The notes beneath the pieces were generated by a model. It ran no database searches. It was not told where the DNA came from and saw only the letters and a program-made list of their open reading frames with translations. A program made the translations under genes and the position numbers. Shown here in pieces: positions 46,474 to 55,054 of a stretch of 64,000 nucleotides of DNA (the stretch's first letter is position 1; each line of letters starts with the position of its first letter). The DNA is from an uncultured Gammaproteobacteria bacterium (GTDB lineage Bacteria; Pseudomonadota; Gammaproteobacteria; Pseudomonadales; Pseudohongiellaceae). The DNA is taken from contig CAJXVC010000011.1 in NCBI GenBank assembly GCA_913060975.1, positions 1 through 64,000 on the forward strand. The letters run 5' to 3'.

Positions 46474-47811
46474 TTATTTCAAGTCGAGCTTTGATTCATC
46501 GATTTGCTGCAACTTGCGATAGAGAGAGCGAGTACTGATGCCGAGTATTTCTGCCACTCGGTCTTTGTCATCATCATGGGCTTCCAGAATGCGTTGCAAG
46601 TAGCTCAGTTCGTGGCTGCGCAGATCTGTCCATTGCTCCCCGTCCTGCTTGGCTGGGCTTTTATAGCTGACGTCTTCTTCGAGTGACAACTCGATGACTT
46701 GATCGTCGATGACATTGGTGTCAGTTAGCACCAATGCTCTGTTCATTATGTTGCGCAGTTCGCGAATATTGCCGCGGTACTTGTGCTGTTTAAGTAGCTT
46801 GGCGGCAGAACTTGTGAGTTGATATTTGTTGCCATTGCTGAGCCGCGACAACAATGTACGTGCGATGCGCGGTATATCTTCTCGCCGCTCACTCAGTGAA
46901 GGTACGTAAATGGGGAAGACATTGATTCGATAGAAAAGGTCGTTGCGAAATTCACCTCGATCAACCATGGTCAGCAAATTCTTGTGAGTGGCGCAAATCA
47001 GTCTGAAATCAGAACGTTTAACTTCGGCGCTACCCACCGGCCGGAAAGTACCGGTTTCCAGCAAGCGCAATAGTTTGACCTGCATGGTCAGGGGTATATC
47101 GCCTAACTCATCGAGGAAAAGGGTGCCGCCGTCCGCCAGTTCAACCAGCCCTTTCTTGTCAGCGTGGGCGCCAGTGAATGCGCCTTTGACGTGACCAAAC
47201 AATTCGGATTCGAACAAGGCATCGGTCAGACCGGCGCATTCGAGTGTCACCATGGGCTTGTCACTGCGGCTGCTGGCCATATGAATCGCTTTCGCTGCCA
47301 GTTCCTTGCCGGTGCCCGATTCACCCAGCAACAAAGCTGCAGCTTCGGTATGGGCAACACGGGCAATGCGAGCCAGCATTTTCTCAAACGCCGGACTTTC
47401 ACCAACAAGTTCCCGGTCGGCAATATCGCCGCTAGCCATGGGAACAGGTCGCAGTAACTCCACGAAGTACAGTAGCTCGCCTTGCTGATCATGGATGGGC
47501 AGCATTTCCACATCCACATGCTCCTTGCCTCGAGGAGTTTGGTGAATATGCAAGACCCGTTCTTTGTGGCCGGATTGTTTGGCGGCGCCAAGTGGGCAAT
47601 CTTCGCCGGCCTGATCGCAGGGGACCTCATAGCCATGGGAGACCTGAAAGCAGCGATGGGAGACGTCTGGATTCAGCTTGCCAAAGGCTTCTTCGTAGCG
47701 CGCATTGGTCGCCAAAATAGTGTAGTCGGCTGAGACGAGAATGGCTGGGCAGTCGAAGCCTTCCAGAATTTCGACCAATGGCATGTTTTTGTCAGTAGCG
47801 ATAAGGCTCAT
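46474..47811 (-). CDS. fisR: FisR-type sigma-54-dependent activator (sulfane-sulfur sensor)
   Basis: An N-terminal PAS-like sensor domain is followed by an AAA+ domain (Walker [15 protein letters not shown] loop, Walker [10 protein letters not shown]) and a C-terminal Fis-type helix-turn-helix ([17 protein letters not shown]). In the sensor, cysteines 54, 65 and 72 (counted from ATG 47811) have spacings of 11 and 7, exactly those of Cys53, Cys64 and Cys71 that sense sulfane sulfur in FisR of Cupriavidus. This supports ATG 47811 as start; 47853 is also open. It is divergent from the pdo-sqr genes, with a sigma-54 promoter between them. Confidence 0.88.
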   Translation of the reverse strand: MSLIATDKNMPLVEILEGFDCPAILVSADYTILATNARYEEAFGKLNPDVSHRCFQVSHGYEVPCDQAGEDCPLGAAKQSGHKERVLHIHQTPRGKEHVDVEMLPIHDQQGELLYFVELLRPVPMASGDIADRELVGESPAFEKMLARIARVAHTEAAALLLGESGTGKELAAKAIHMASSRSDKPMVTLECAGLTDALFESELFGHVKGAFTGAHADKKGLVELADGGTLFLDELGDIPLTMQVKLLRLLETGTFRPVGSAEVKRSDFRLICATHKNLLTMVDRGEFRNDLFYRINVFPIYVPSLSERREDIPRIARTLLSRLSNGNKYQLTSSAAKLLKQHKYRGNIRELRNIMNRALVLTDTNVIDDQVIELSLEEDVSYKSPAKQDGEQWTDLRSHELSYLQRILEAHDDDKDRVAEILGISTRSLYRKLQQIDESKLDLK

Positions 47812-47822
47812 AATCTTGTCAT

Positions 47823-47854
47823 ATATGGCAAAAATCTCCGACAAATATGGCAAA
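47823..47854 (+). promoter_or_regulatory. Candidate FisR upstream activating sites
   Basis: ATATGGCAAA occurs at 47823-47832 and again at 47845-47854, 22 bases or about two helical turns apart. They lie about 100-130 bases upstream of the sigma-54 promoter, a normal distance for enhancer sites of such activators. FisR binding is inferred from position only. Confidence 0.4.
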
Positions 47855-47950
47855 TTTCACTGGGACCGGCAAGGGGAAATAGCGGAGAAGGCTGGTTGAT
47901 TTTCAATAATATCTATAAATATCAACAGGATAGAAGCTAATGGGCGTTAT

Positions 47951-47966
47951 TGGCACAGCTGATGCA
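47951..47966 (+). promoter_or_regulatory. Sigma-54 (RpoN) promoter
   Basis: TGGCACAGCTGATGCA matches the -24/-12 consensus TGGCACR-N4-TTGCA at all but one main position: the GG and GC elements are intact and correctly spaced. Transcription should start near 47978 and reach the small membrane peptide and pdo-sqr. It fits the divergent sigma-54 activator. Confidence 0.85.
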
Positions 47967-48050
47967 ATACCAAGTGTATCCGGTTTTCCAATCTGACATT
48001 GGTGGAACCTTGCAAAACTAACTATTACCAATGAGTTAAAGGAGTTCGAG

Positions 48051-48140
48051 ATGATTTCCGTGTACAAGATGGTTTGGTTGATGACAACGCCGGTCGTGAC
48101 TGCAGTTGCCTGTTGGGCAATCTGGTTGCTCATGGTTTAA
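48051..48140 (+). CDS. 29-residue hydrophobic peptide of unknown function
   Basis: An ATG at 48051 follows a strong Shine-Dalgarno (AAAGGAG, 48038-48044). The frame begins MISVYKMVWLMTTPVV and continues with one clear transmembrane helix (about 8-29) before TAA at 48140. It is the first frame downstream of the sigma-54 promoter and precedes pdo. It recalls small membrane subunits such as CydX in size, and a bd oxidase is encoded further down the operon, but the sequence does not match CydX by eye. A translated leader peptide is the main alternative. Confidence 0.5.
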   Translation: MISVYKMVWLMTTPVVTAVACWAIWLLMV

Positions 48141-48180
48141 CGGATACATGTTTGAATCGTAGTGCTCGGACGCCGCAGCA

Positions 48181-48271
48181 GCGCGATAAGGTAGAGAGAT
48201 CAAATAGAGAGATCAAACAGAGAGATCAAACAGAGAGCCCAACTGGAAAGGTTGAATGGAGAGGTCAAGTG
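48181..48271 (+). repeat. 13-bp tandem array ending in the pdo start codon
   Basis: Consecutive 13-base units: GAGAGATCAAATA (48194), GAGAGATCAAACA (48207 and 48220), GAGAGCCCAACTG (48233), GAAAGGTTGAATG (48246) and GAGAGGTCAAGTG (48259-48271), with a weaker unit at 48181. The last unit supplies both the Shine-Dalgarno GAGAGG and the GTG start of pdo. All units are purine-rich at the 5' end. Confidence 0.8.
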
Positions 48272-49171
48272 AATAAATCTGAATTGCTGGCAGGTAAAGA
48301 TCTGCTGAAACCAAAAGTAAAACCGTTCTTCGAGGAAATGACGAATACGTTTTCCTATGTAGTGCAGGATCCCAATTCCAACTCCTGTGCGATTATCGAT
48401 TCGGTCATGAACTTTGATCCCGCATCTGGTCATGTGAGTCATGAAAGCGCTGACGAAATCGCACGCTATATCGAAGAAAAGAAGCTGTCAGTGGAATGGA
48501 TTATCGAAACCCATGTACATGCTGATCATCTGACCGCTGCCCCCTACCTCAAGGATATTGTTGGTGGCAAGATCGCCATCGGTGAACATGTTATCACTGT
48601 CCAGGAAACCTTCACGAAGATTTTCAATTACAAGAGCGAATTTCAACCGGATGGCAGCCAGTTTGATCACCTGTTCAAGAACGAAGAGGTGTATCAGATT
48701 GGTGGCTTGTCGGGGATCGCCCTGCACACGCCAGGCCATACGCCAGCCTGTATGACGCATGTGATTGGCGATGCAGCATTTGTTGGCGATACCATTTTCA
48801 TGCCGGATGCCGGAACAGCTCGCGCAGACTTTCCGGGTGGAGATTCAGCACAGCTATACCACTCAGCACGTAAAATTCTACGGTTGCCACCACGTACTCG
48901 TATATTTATGTGTCATGACTACGGAACCGAAAGCAGGGAGGAGCTGGAATACAAAACTACGGTGAAGGAGGAAATGGAAAACAACATTCATGTGAATGAA
49001 CGCATCAAGGAGTCTGAGTTTGTTGCCATGCGCGATAAGCGTGACAAGACTCTGGGTATGCCGCGCCTGATCCTGCCCTCTTTGCAGGTGAACATGCGGG
49101 CCGGGCACTTCCCTGACCCTGAAGATAATGATGTTATCTACCTTAAACTACCAGTCGATCTGCTGCGCTAA
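48269..49171 (+). CDS. pdo: Persulfide dioxygenase (metallo-beta-lactamase fold)
   Basis: PDO oxidises glutathione persulfide to sulfite with oxygen at a mononuclear iron. The start is GTG 48269 (GAGAGG upstream), giving 300 residues. The family features are THVHADHLTAA, the TPGHTPACMTHVIGDAAFVGDTIF block with the metal Asp, and the late FMCHDYG His. This matches the longer bacterial PDO type with a C-terminal segment ending FPDPEDNDVIYLKLPVD. The open frame continues upstream to 48074 but only through the repeat array. It is in one operon with the SQR fusion, 18 bases on. Confidence 0.92.
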   Translation: MNKSELLAGKDLLKPKVKPFFEEMTNTFSYVVQDPNSNSCAIIDSVMNFDPASGHVSHESADEIARYIEEKKLSVEWIIETHVHADHLTAAPYLKDIVGGKIAIGEHVITVQETFTKIFNYKSEFQPDGSQFDHLFKNEEVYQIGGLSGIALHTPGHTPACMTHVIGDAAFVGDTIFMPDAGTARADFPGGDSAQLYHSARKILRLPPRTRIFMCHDYGTESREELEYKTTVKEEMENNIHVNERIKESEFVAMRDKRDKTLGMPRLILPSLQVNMRAGHFPDPEDNDVIYLKLPVDLLR

Positions 49172-49189
49172 AGATCGGGAGACAACACA

Positions 49190-50887
49190 ATGAAAAATCA
49201 TATTATCAACAATCAAGTTAGTGTTTCCGATCAGATCCAGGAGTCAGACTTGCAAGAGCTAGCCAATAACGGTGTTGAGATTTTGCTATGCAATCGGCCC
49301 GATGGAGAATCTGCCGATCAACCTTCACTAGCAGAATTAGCAAGTGCAGCAAAAGACCTTGGCCTTGATGTGCAAGAGATTTCTTTCAAAAGTGGTGAGA
49401 TGAATGCGAGTCATGTGGATCTTTTCAAGGCCGTGTTAAGTACCGGCCGCAAGCTGCATGCGTTCTGCCGTACTGGCAATCGTTCGCTAAGTCTCTACAC
49501 GGCAGCTGCACTAAGCGCTGGTGCTGAGCCAGCCGAGTTGCAGCGCATTGCCAGCGCTACAGGGTTTGATATGAGTACTGTCATAGCAGCATACAGCAGT
49601 GACGCCAGCGCATCCGTTGCGGCGGATGCAACAACTTCCAGTGCCAAGCCATCCTACGATGTGGTGATCGTCGGCGCCGGTTCTGGCGGAATTGCTGCAG
49701 CAGCCAGCATTCGCAGCCGTAATCACCAATTGCGTATAGTGGTCATTGATCCCGCGAAGGACCACTACTATCAGCCAGGCTGGACGATGGTGGGCGGTGG
49801 CGTATTTGATGCGCCCAAGACTCATCGTGATATGCAGTCGGTTATACCGCATGGTGTTTCGTGGCTTCGACACGCCGTTGTGGGGTTTAAACCATCAGTT
49901 AATGAAGTAGTTCTCGATAGTGGTCAGCATATTCACTACAAACAATTGGTCGTGTCCCCCGGGCTGGTTCTGGACTGGGATAGCATTGAAGGCTTGCGCG
50001 ACACTCTGGGGAAGAATGGCGTCACGTCCAACTATCTGTACGATCTGGCTCCTTATACCTGGGAGCTTGTAAAAAGCCTGAAGAAAGGCAAAGCACTATT
50101 CACGCAACCACCCATGCCCATCAAGTGTGCTGGTGCGCCACAAAAGGCCATGTATCTTTCATGTGATCACTGGCTCAAAAGTGGCGTGTTGAACTCGATA
50201 GAGGTTGGCTTTGCCAATGCCGGTGGTGTTTTGTTCGGTGTGGCAGATTACGTGCCGGCCTTGCAGTCTTATGTGGACAAGTACAATGCGAATCTACATT
50301 TCAATCACAATCTGATACGGGTCGACGGTGAGCAAAAAGTTGCTTACTTCAAGGCCAGTAATGCAGATGGGGAGGCCGAAGAGGTCGCTATGGAATTCGA
50401 CATGCTGCATGTCTGCCCGCCGCAGAAAGCGCCTGCATTCATTGCCGAAAGTGATTTGTCTGATGCTGCCGGCTGGCTGGATGTGGACCAGTACACCCTG
50501 CGTCATAAGCAGTTCAATAACATCTGGGGGCTGGGCGATGTGATGAATACCCCGAATGCCAAGACCATGGCGGCAGTACGCAAGCAGGTGCCCGTGGTGG
50601 CGCAGAATCTGGTGGATGTTATGGCTGGTATGGAGCCTGGTTGGGGGTATGATGGCTATGGGTCATGCCCACTCACGGTAGAAAACGGCAAAATCGTGCT
50701 CGCGGAGTTTGGTTATGGTGGCAAGTTGCTACCCAGCTTCCCGCAATGGATGGTGAAGGGCACGCAGCCAACGCGAGCGGCATGGGTTCTCAAGGCAAAT
50801 ATTCTGCCGACCGTTTACTGGCAGGCAATGTTAAAAGGCAGAGAGTGGCTGGCCAGTCCCAAGCATCTGGAAGACGTCAAAAGCTGA
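49190..50887 (+). CDS. sqr: DUF442 (phosphatase-fold) - sulfide:quinone oxidoreductase fusion
   Basis: The 565-residue protein has an N-terminal DUF442 domain (about 1-130) with the loop HAFCRTGNRS, which is found fused to sulfur-metabolism enzymes. An FAD-dependent SQR follows (about 155-565) with DVVIVGAGSGGIAAAASI, the cysteines of PIKCAGAP and LHVCPPQ, and the C-terminal YGSCPLTVENGKIVLAEFGYG. SQR oxidises sulfide to persulfide and passes electrons to quinone in the membrane. Known annotated fusions have this layout. It overlaps the SulP start (TGATG). Confidence 0.9.
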   Translation: MKNHIINNQVSVSDQIQESDLQELANNGVEILLCNRPDGESADQPSLAELASAAKDLGLDVQEISFKSGEMNASHVDLFKAVLSTGRKLHAFCRTGNRSLSLYTAAALSAGAEPAELQRIASATGFDMSTVIAAYSSDASASVAADATTSSAKPSYDVVIVGAGSGGIAAAASIRSRNHQLRIVVIDPAKDHYYQPGWTMVGGGVFDAPKTHRDMQSVIPHGVSWLRHAVVGFKPSVNEVVLDSGQHIHYKQLVVSPGLVLDWDSIEGLRDTLGKNGVTSNYLYDLAPYTWELVKSLKKGKALFTQPPMPIKCAGAPQKAMYLSCDHWLKSGVLNSIEVGFANAGGVLFGVADYVPALQSYVDKYNANLHFNHNLIRVDGEQKVAYFKASNADGEAEEVAMEFDMLHVCPPQKAPAFIAESDLSDAAGWLDVDQYTLRHKQFNNIWGLGDVMNTPNAKTMAAVRKQVPVVAQNLVDVMAGMEPGWGYDGYGSCPLTVENGKIVLAEFGYGGKLLPSFPQWMVKGTQPTRAAWVLKANILPTVYWQAMLKGREWLASPKHLEDVKS

Positions 50888-52650
50888 TGAGTCGACTGCA
50901 GGCGGCCTTGCCGGCGTGGCAATGGCTGCGCAATTATGATCGCGATGCAGCCAGTGCTGACCTGGTTGCTGCGGTCATTGTAGCAATCATGCTCATCCCG
51001 CAATCGCTGGCTTATGCCATGCTGGCGGGGCTACCACCACAGCTTGGCCTCTACGCCAGCATCTTGCCATTAGTGGTTTATGCGTTATTCGGTACCAGTA
51101 CAACCTTGTCTGTGGGGCCGGTAGCAGTCACGTCATTGTTAACTGCTGCGGCATTGTCGAAGATTGCAGCATCAGGAAGTGCAGATTATCTCTCGGGCGC
51201 CATCATGTTGGCGCTGTTGTCCGGCGTAATGCTGCTCGTTGCGGGTCTGCTAAAACTGGGTTTTCTCGCCAACTTCTTGTCTCATGCGGTTGTCTCTGCG
51301 TTTATTTCTGGCTCTGCCATTCTGATTGCCCTTAGCCAGTTACGGCATTTGCTGGGTATTGAAACTGAAGGCGAAACCGTTCTAAGCATGGTGCGCTCGA
51401 CGCTGGGCGAACTTGCTCATTGGCAAGGGCAGACACTGTTTGTTGCCGCGCTGGTGCTCCTGATTCTTGTCTTCATGAAGCGTTATGGAAAGGCTTGCTT
51501 TCGCCGCCTCGGAGTTAGCGAAAAGCAGGCCGGTTTACTCAACCGAACAGCTCCCGTGCTTGCGGTTATTGCATCCATGCTGATGGTGTATTTTCTGCGT
51601 TGGGATTTGGCGGGCGTAGAAATTGTTGGAGAAATTCCTCGTGGTTTACCCGCGCCGCGTTGGCCGAGCCTTTCTTTGGAGCTTATGCAGCAGTTGCTTG
51701 TTCCTGCCGGGCTGATATCGATGATTGGCTATGTCGAATCCATCTCTGTCGGGCGTACACTCGGCGCCAAGCGCCGCCAGAAAGTGAGCGGCAATCAGGA
51801 GTTGATTGGTCTGGGTGCCGCAAATCTTGCCTCAGGATTTTCTGGTGCGTTTCCCGTTACTGGCGGCTTTTCTCGCTCGGTCGTCAACTTTGATGCTGGT
51901 GCAGTTACGCAAGCTGCCAGTATCTATACGGCAATATTGATCGCGCTGGTGGCCATGTTGCTCACGCCTGCGCTGTACTTCTTACCCAAAGCCACATTGG
52001 CTGCGACGATTATCGTTGCCGTGTTGTCGCTGATTGACTGGTCAATTTTCGGGAAAACCTGGCGTTTCTCGAAAAGTGACTGGCTGGCAGTTGTTATCAC
52101 TTTTGTGTTGACCCTGCTCTATGGTGTGGAAGTCGGAGTGGGTAGTGGCGTGCTTATTTCACTGGCGCTACATCTTTATCGCACGTCGCAGCCGCATATC
52201 GCCGAGGTTGGCAATGTCCCCGGTACTGAACACTTTCGCAATGTACAGCGTTTCAAGGTTGAGACAGTGCCGGAGGTGTTGTCTCTGCGTCTGGACGAGA
52301 GTTTATTTTTTGCCAATGCCAATTGCCTTGAAGAGTTGGTGTACGACAAGGTGTTCAAGGATGACCGCATTGCGCATGTCGTGTTAATGTTCAATGCGAT
52401 AAACGAAGTTGATTACAGTGCGCTCGAAGTTCTGGAAGAGCTCAACTCGCGACTGTACGATCAAGGTATCTTGCTGCATATAAGTGAGATTAAGGGGCCT
52501 GTTTACGACCGGTTGTCCAAGGCCAGTTTTCTTGATCGGCTCAGCGGAACCGTCTACTTGACGCAGCACCAGGCCATTAGTGATCTATGTGATCGCTTTG
52601 CCTATCAATCGAAACATCCCGAAGATCGCAATAAGAGAGGGCGCTGGTAG
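50887..52650 (+). CDS. SulP-family anion transporter with STAS domain
   Basis: ATG 50887 overlaps the SQR stop as TGATG, so translation is coupled; the protein has 587 residues. It shows 10-14 membrane helices with the SulP signature region (AVIVAIMLIPQSLAYAMLAGLPPQLGLYASILP) and a C-terminal STAS domain (about 460-570, MFNAINEVDYSALEVLEEL). SulP proteins carry sulfate or other anions. Within a sulfide-oxidation operon it may import or export sulfate, sulfite or thiosulfate. A longer open frame upstream overlaps SQR and is not expected to be used. Confidence 0.9.
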   Translation: MSRLQAALPAWQWLRNYDRDAASADLVAAVIVAIMLIPQSLAYAMLAGLPPQLGLYASILPLVVYALFGTSTTLSVGPVAVTSLLTAAALSKIAASGSADYLSGAIMLALLSGVMLLVAGLLKLGFLANFLSHAVVSAFISGSAILIALSQLRHLLGIETEGETVLSMVRSTLGELAHWQGQTLFVAALVLLILVFMKRYGKACFRRLGVSEKQAGLLNRTAPVLAVIASMLMVYFLRWDLAGVEIVGEIPRGLPAPRWPSLSLELMQQLLVPAGLISMIGYVESISVGRTLGAKRRQKVSGNQELIGLGAANLASGFSGAFPVTGGFSRSVVNFDAGAVTQAASIYTAILIALVAMLLTPALYFLPKATLAATIIVAVLSLIDWSIFGKTWRFSKSDWLAVVITFVLTLLYGVEVGVGSGVLISLALHLYRTSQPHIAEVGNVPGTEHFRNVQRFKVETVPEVLSLRLDESLFFANANCLEELVYDKVFKDDRIAHVVLMFNAINEVDYSALEVLEELNSRLYDQGILLHISEIKGPVYDRLSKASFLDRLSGTVYLTQHQAISDLCDRFAYQSKHPEDRNKRGRW

Positions 52651-52652
52651 TC

Positions 52653-54032
52653 GTGGAACTCGATCCTTTATTGCTTGGCCGGCTGCAGTTTGCAGTCAAT
52701 ATCAGTTTTCATATCCTGTTTCCAACCATCACCATTGGTCTGAGCTGGATTCTTCTCTATTTCCGAATTCGGTATACACTGGGTCGCAACAAGCCAGATG
52801 GAGATGTGCCCAACGAGCACTGGGAATATGCCTATTACTTTTGGGTAAAAGTGTTTGCTCTGACTTTTGCGCTGGGCGTGGTGTCGGGTGTCACCATGAG
52901 TTTTCAGTTCGGGACCAATTGGCCCGGCTTCATGGAGCGGGCGGGTAATATTGCCGGCCCCTTGCTCGGCTACGAAGTGCTGACCGCCTTTTTTCTGGAA
53001 GCCTCTTTTCTTGGCATCATGCTCTTCGGCAAGCAGCGCGTCAGTAATCGTATGCATCTGGTCGCTACTGCTCTGGTGGCAATTGGCACGACATTCTCAG
53101 CGTTCTGGATTCTCTCGCTCAATTCCTGGATGCAAACGCCAGCGGGCTTTTTTATCGAAGACGGTCAGTTTCATATAGAGAGCTGGTGGGCGATCATTTT
53201 CAATCCGTCTTTCCCGTACCGCTTTATGCATATGCTGTTGGCGTGTTTGCTAACAGCGGCATTTCTGGTTGCTGGCATTAGCGCCTTTCGTTGTCTGCGT
53301 GGCGTGGATGGCCCGGCAACCCGAAAAGTAATGAAGACTGGTGTGGTGATCGCTGCGGCGATTATACCACTGCAGATTTTTGTGGGTGACCTGCACGGTG
53401 TGAATACCTTTGAGTATCAGCCCGCGAAGGTCGCAGCCATGGAGGCAGTTTGGGAAACAGAGCAGGGCGCCGCATTCACCTTGTTCGGATTCCCCGATGC
53501 AGACGCACGCACTACCCATGCTGCTATTAAAATACCTTATGCCGCCAGTCTGGTGCTCACCCATGAGTTGGATGGCGAAGTCCCCGGACTAGCCGAGTTC
53601 GGTAATGACCACCCGCCAGTCGCGCCGGTATTCTGGTCATTCCGAATCATGATTGCTGTGGCCATGGCCATGTTGGTAGTGAGTTGGTGGTCGACCTGGC
53701 AAATCTGGCGCGGCAATGACTTCACAGTTTTAACAATGCGAGTGTTGTCGTGGATGACATTCTCTGGTTGGGTTGCAGTTCTGGCGGGTTGGTATGTATC
53801 GGAAGTCGGCAGACAACCCTGGATTATCTACGGTCAACTTCGCGTGTCTGAGGTCGTTGCCGATCATGCTGGCGGCACTGTGTTAACCACGCTTATAGCC
53901 TATACCTTGTTATATGGGTTTCTGTTGATTTCCTATGTGGCTGCGCTGCGTCATTTGGCTACCAAGCCGTCGCGCTCTATGTTGGAAAGTCAGCAGCCAG
54001 GATTCACCGGCGGAGGGCTGACTCATGGTTGA
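52653..54032 (+). CDS. cydA: Cytochrome bd-type quinol oxidase subunit I (CioA/CydA)
   Basis: The 459-residue membrane protein starts at GTG 52653, two bases after the SulP stop. The haem ligand region QFAVNISFHILFP (His20), the FAL-GVVSGVTMSFQFGTNW block, the quinol region GEVLTAFFLEASFLG-like and EYQPAKVAAME are present. The Q loop is short, as in cyanide-insensitive oxidases (CioA), rather than long as in E. coli CydA (522 residues). These oxidases tolerate sulfide and cyanide, which suits their place behind SQR. Confidence 0.93.
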   Translation: MELDPLLLGRLQFAVNISFHILFPTITIGLSWILLYFRIRYTLGRNKPDGDVPNEHWEYAYYFWVKVFALTFALGVVSGVTMSFQFGTNWPGFMERAGNIAGPLLGYEVLTAFFLEASFLGIMLFGKQRVSNRMHLVATALVAIGTTFSAFWILSLNSWMQTPAGFFIEDGQFHIESWWAIIFNPSFPYRFMHMLLACLLTAAFLVAGISAFRCLRGVDGPATRKVMKTGVVIAAAIIPLQIFVGDLHGVNTFEYQPAKVAAMEAVWETEQGAAFTLFGFPDADARTTHAAIKIPYAASLVLTHELDGEVPGLAEFGNDHPPVAPVFWSFRIMIAVAMAMLVVSWWSTWQIWRGNDFTVLTMRVLSWMTFSGWVAVLAGWYVSEVGRQPWIIYGQLRVSEVVADHAGGTVLTTLIAYTLLYGFLLISYVAALRHLATKPSRSMLESQQPGFTGGGLTHG

Positions 54033-55023
54033 TTGGTTGCCGCTGTTCTTTGTCTTCACCATGGGTCTGGCGCTGCTGATCTATGTCATCCTCGACGGCT
54101 ATGATCTGGGTATTGGCATACTGCTGCCGTTTGCTACTGAGGAAGAAAAGGACGTCATGATTGCGGCGATCGGGCCGTTTTGGGATGCCAATGAGACCTG
54201 GATTGTACTCGGCGTGGGCATATTGTTGATCGCCTTTCCACAAGCCCATGGCATCATTCTGACCAGTCTCTATGTGCCTGTGACGCTAATGCTGTTTGGC
54301 TTGATTCTGCGCGGTGTCGCTTTCGACTTTCGCGTCAAGGCCGGCGATCACAGGCGCGGATTATGGAACAAGTTATTTTCCGTCGGGTCTCTGCTCGCTA
54401 CTCTGAGTCAGGGTTGGATGGTCGGAGCTTATATTACTGGTTTGAGCAGCAATGGGGTAAGTCTGCTGTTTTCAGCATTGATCGCAGTCTCCATGCCGTC
54501 GCTTTATATCATGTTAGGTTCGGCGTGGCTGCTGGTGAAGACCGAAGGGGAGTTGTTCGACAAGGCAGTGCGCTGGGCGCGCATAGCTGTATTGCCGATG
54601 GGTTTGGCGCTATTGCTGGTGTCGATTGCCACCCCGATAGTCAGTGAATTGATTGCCGCGAAGTGGTTCACGCTGCCCAATGGAATTGGCTTGTTACCTA
54701 TTCCGCTAACCTCACTTTTGGCTTATGCGATTATACTCGCCTTGCTGTTTCGACCGGGGCGCTTTATTACCAGCCGTATGTATGGCTGGTTGTTCTATAG
54801 CGCGCTGGTGGTGATCTGTATCATGGCGACTCTCGGATTAGCCTACAGTCTTTTCCCGGACATCATTCTTGGGCAATTGACGATTCAGGAAGCTGCTGCC
54901 TCGACGGCATCACTGCAATTTGTCTTCGTCGGTACTGTCATTACCCTGCCGCTGATACTGGCCTATACCGTGTACGTATACCAAGTGTTCAGCGGTAAGT
55001 TGGCGGCATTGGAATACGAATAG
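54025..55023 (+). CDS. cydB: Cytochrome bd-type quinol oxidase subunit II (CioB/CydB)
   Basis: The 332-residue subunit overlaps the end of subunit I by eight bases. It has eight or nine membrane helices and the CydB motifs YVILDGYDLGIGILLPF, FWDANETWIVLGVGILLIAFP and LMLFGLILRGVAFDFR. No CydX-like small gene follows. A hairpin is centred just after the stop. With subunit I it forms the sulfide-tolerant terminal oxidase of the operon. Confidence 0.93.
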   Translation: MVDWLPLFFVFTMGLALLIYVILDGYDLGIGILLPFATEEEKDVMIAAIGPFWDANETWIVLGVGILLIAFPQAHGIILTSLYVPVTLMLFGLILRGVAFDFRVKAGDHRRGLWNKLFSVGSLLATLSQGWMVGAYITGLSSNGVSLLFSALIAVSMPSLYIMLGSAWLLVKTEGELFDKAVRWARIAVLPMGLALLLVSIATPIVSELIAAKWFTLPNGIGLLPIPLTSLLAYAIILALLFRPGRFITSRMYGWLFYSALVVICIMATLGLAYSLFPDIILGQLTIQEAAASTASLQFVFVGTVITLPLILAYTVYVYQVFSGKLAALEYE

Positions 55024-55044
55024 CAGACTTGCGAAAAGTCTGCT
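55022..55044. terminator. Hairpin between convergent cydB and amidohydrolase genes
   Basis: AGCAGACTT (55022-55030) and AAGTCTGCT (55036-55044) form a perfect 9-bp stem over a GCGAA loop. No long T run follows on either strand, so its efficiency is uncertain. Confidence 0.55.
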
Positions 55045-55054
55045 ATTGCACAGA

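Noticed and set aside
48074..48268. N-terminal extension of persulfide dioxygenase
   Set aside because: It translates the 13-bp repeat array and overlaps the small membrane-peptide gene; family members begin near 48269.
48181..48271. CRISPR array
   Set aside because: Units are contiguous 13-mers without spacers; no cas genes are present. The other short arrays fail for the same reason.
50665..50886. N-terminal extension of the SulP transporter overlapping SQR
   Set aside because: The TGATG overlap at 50885-50889 is a standard coupled start, and the extension is basic and unlike SulP.
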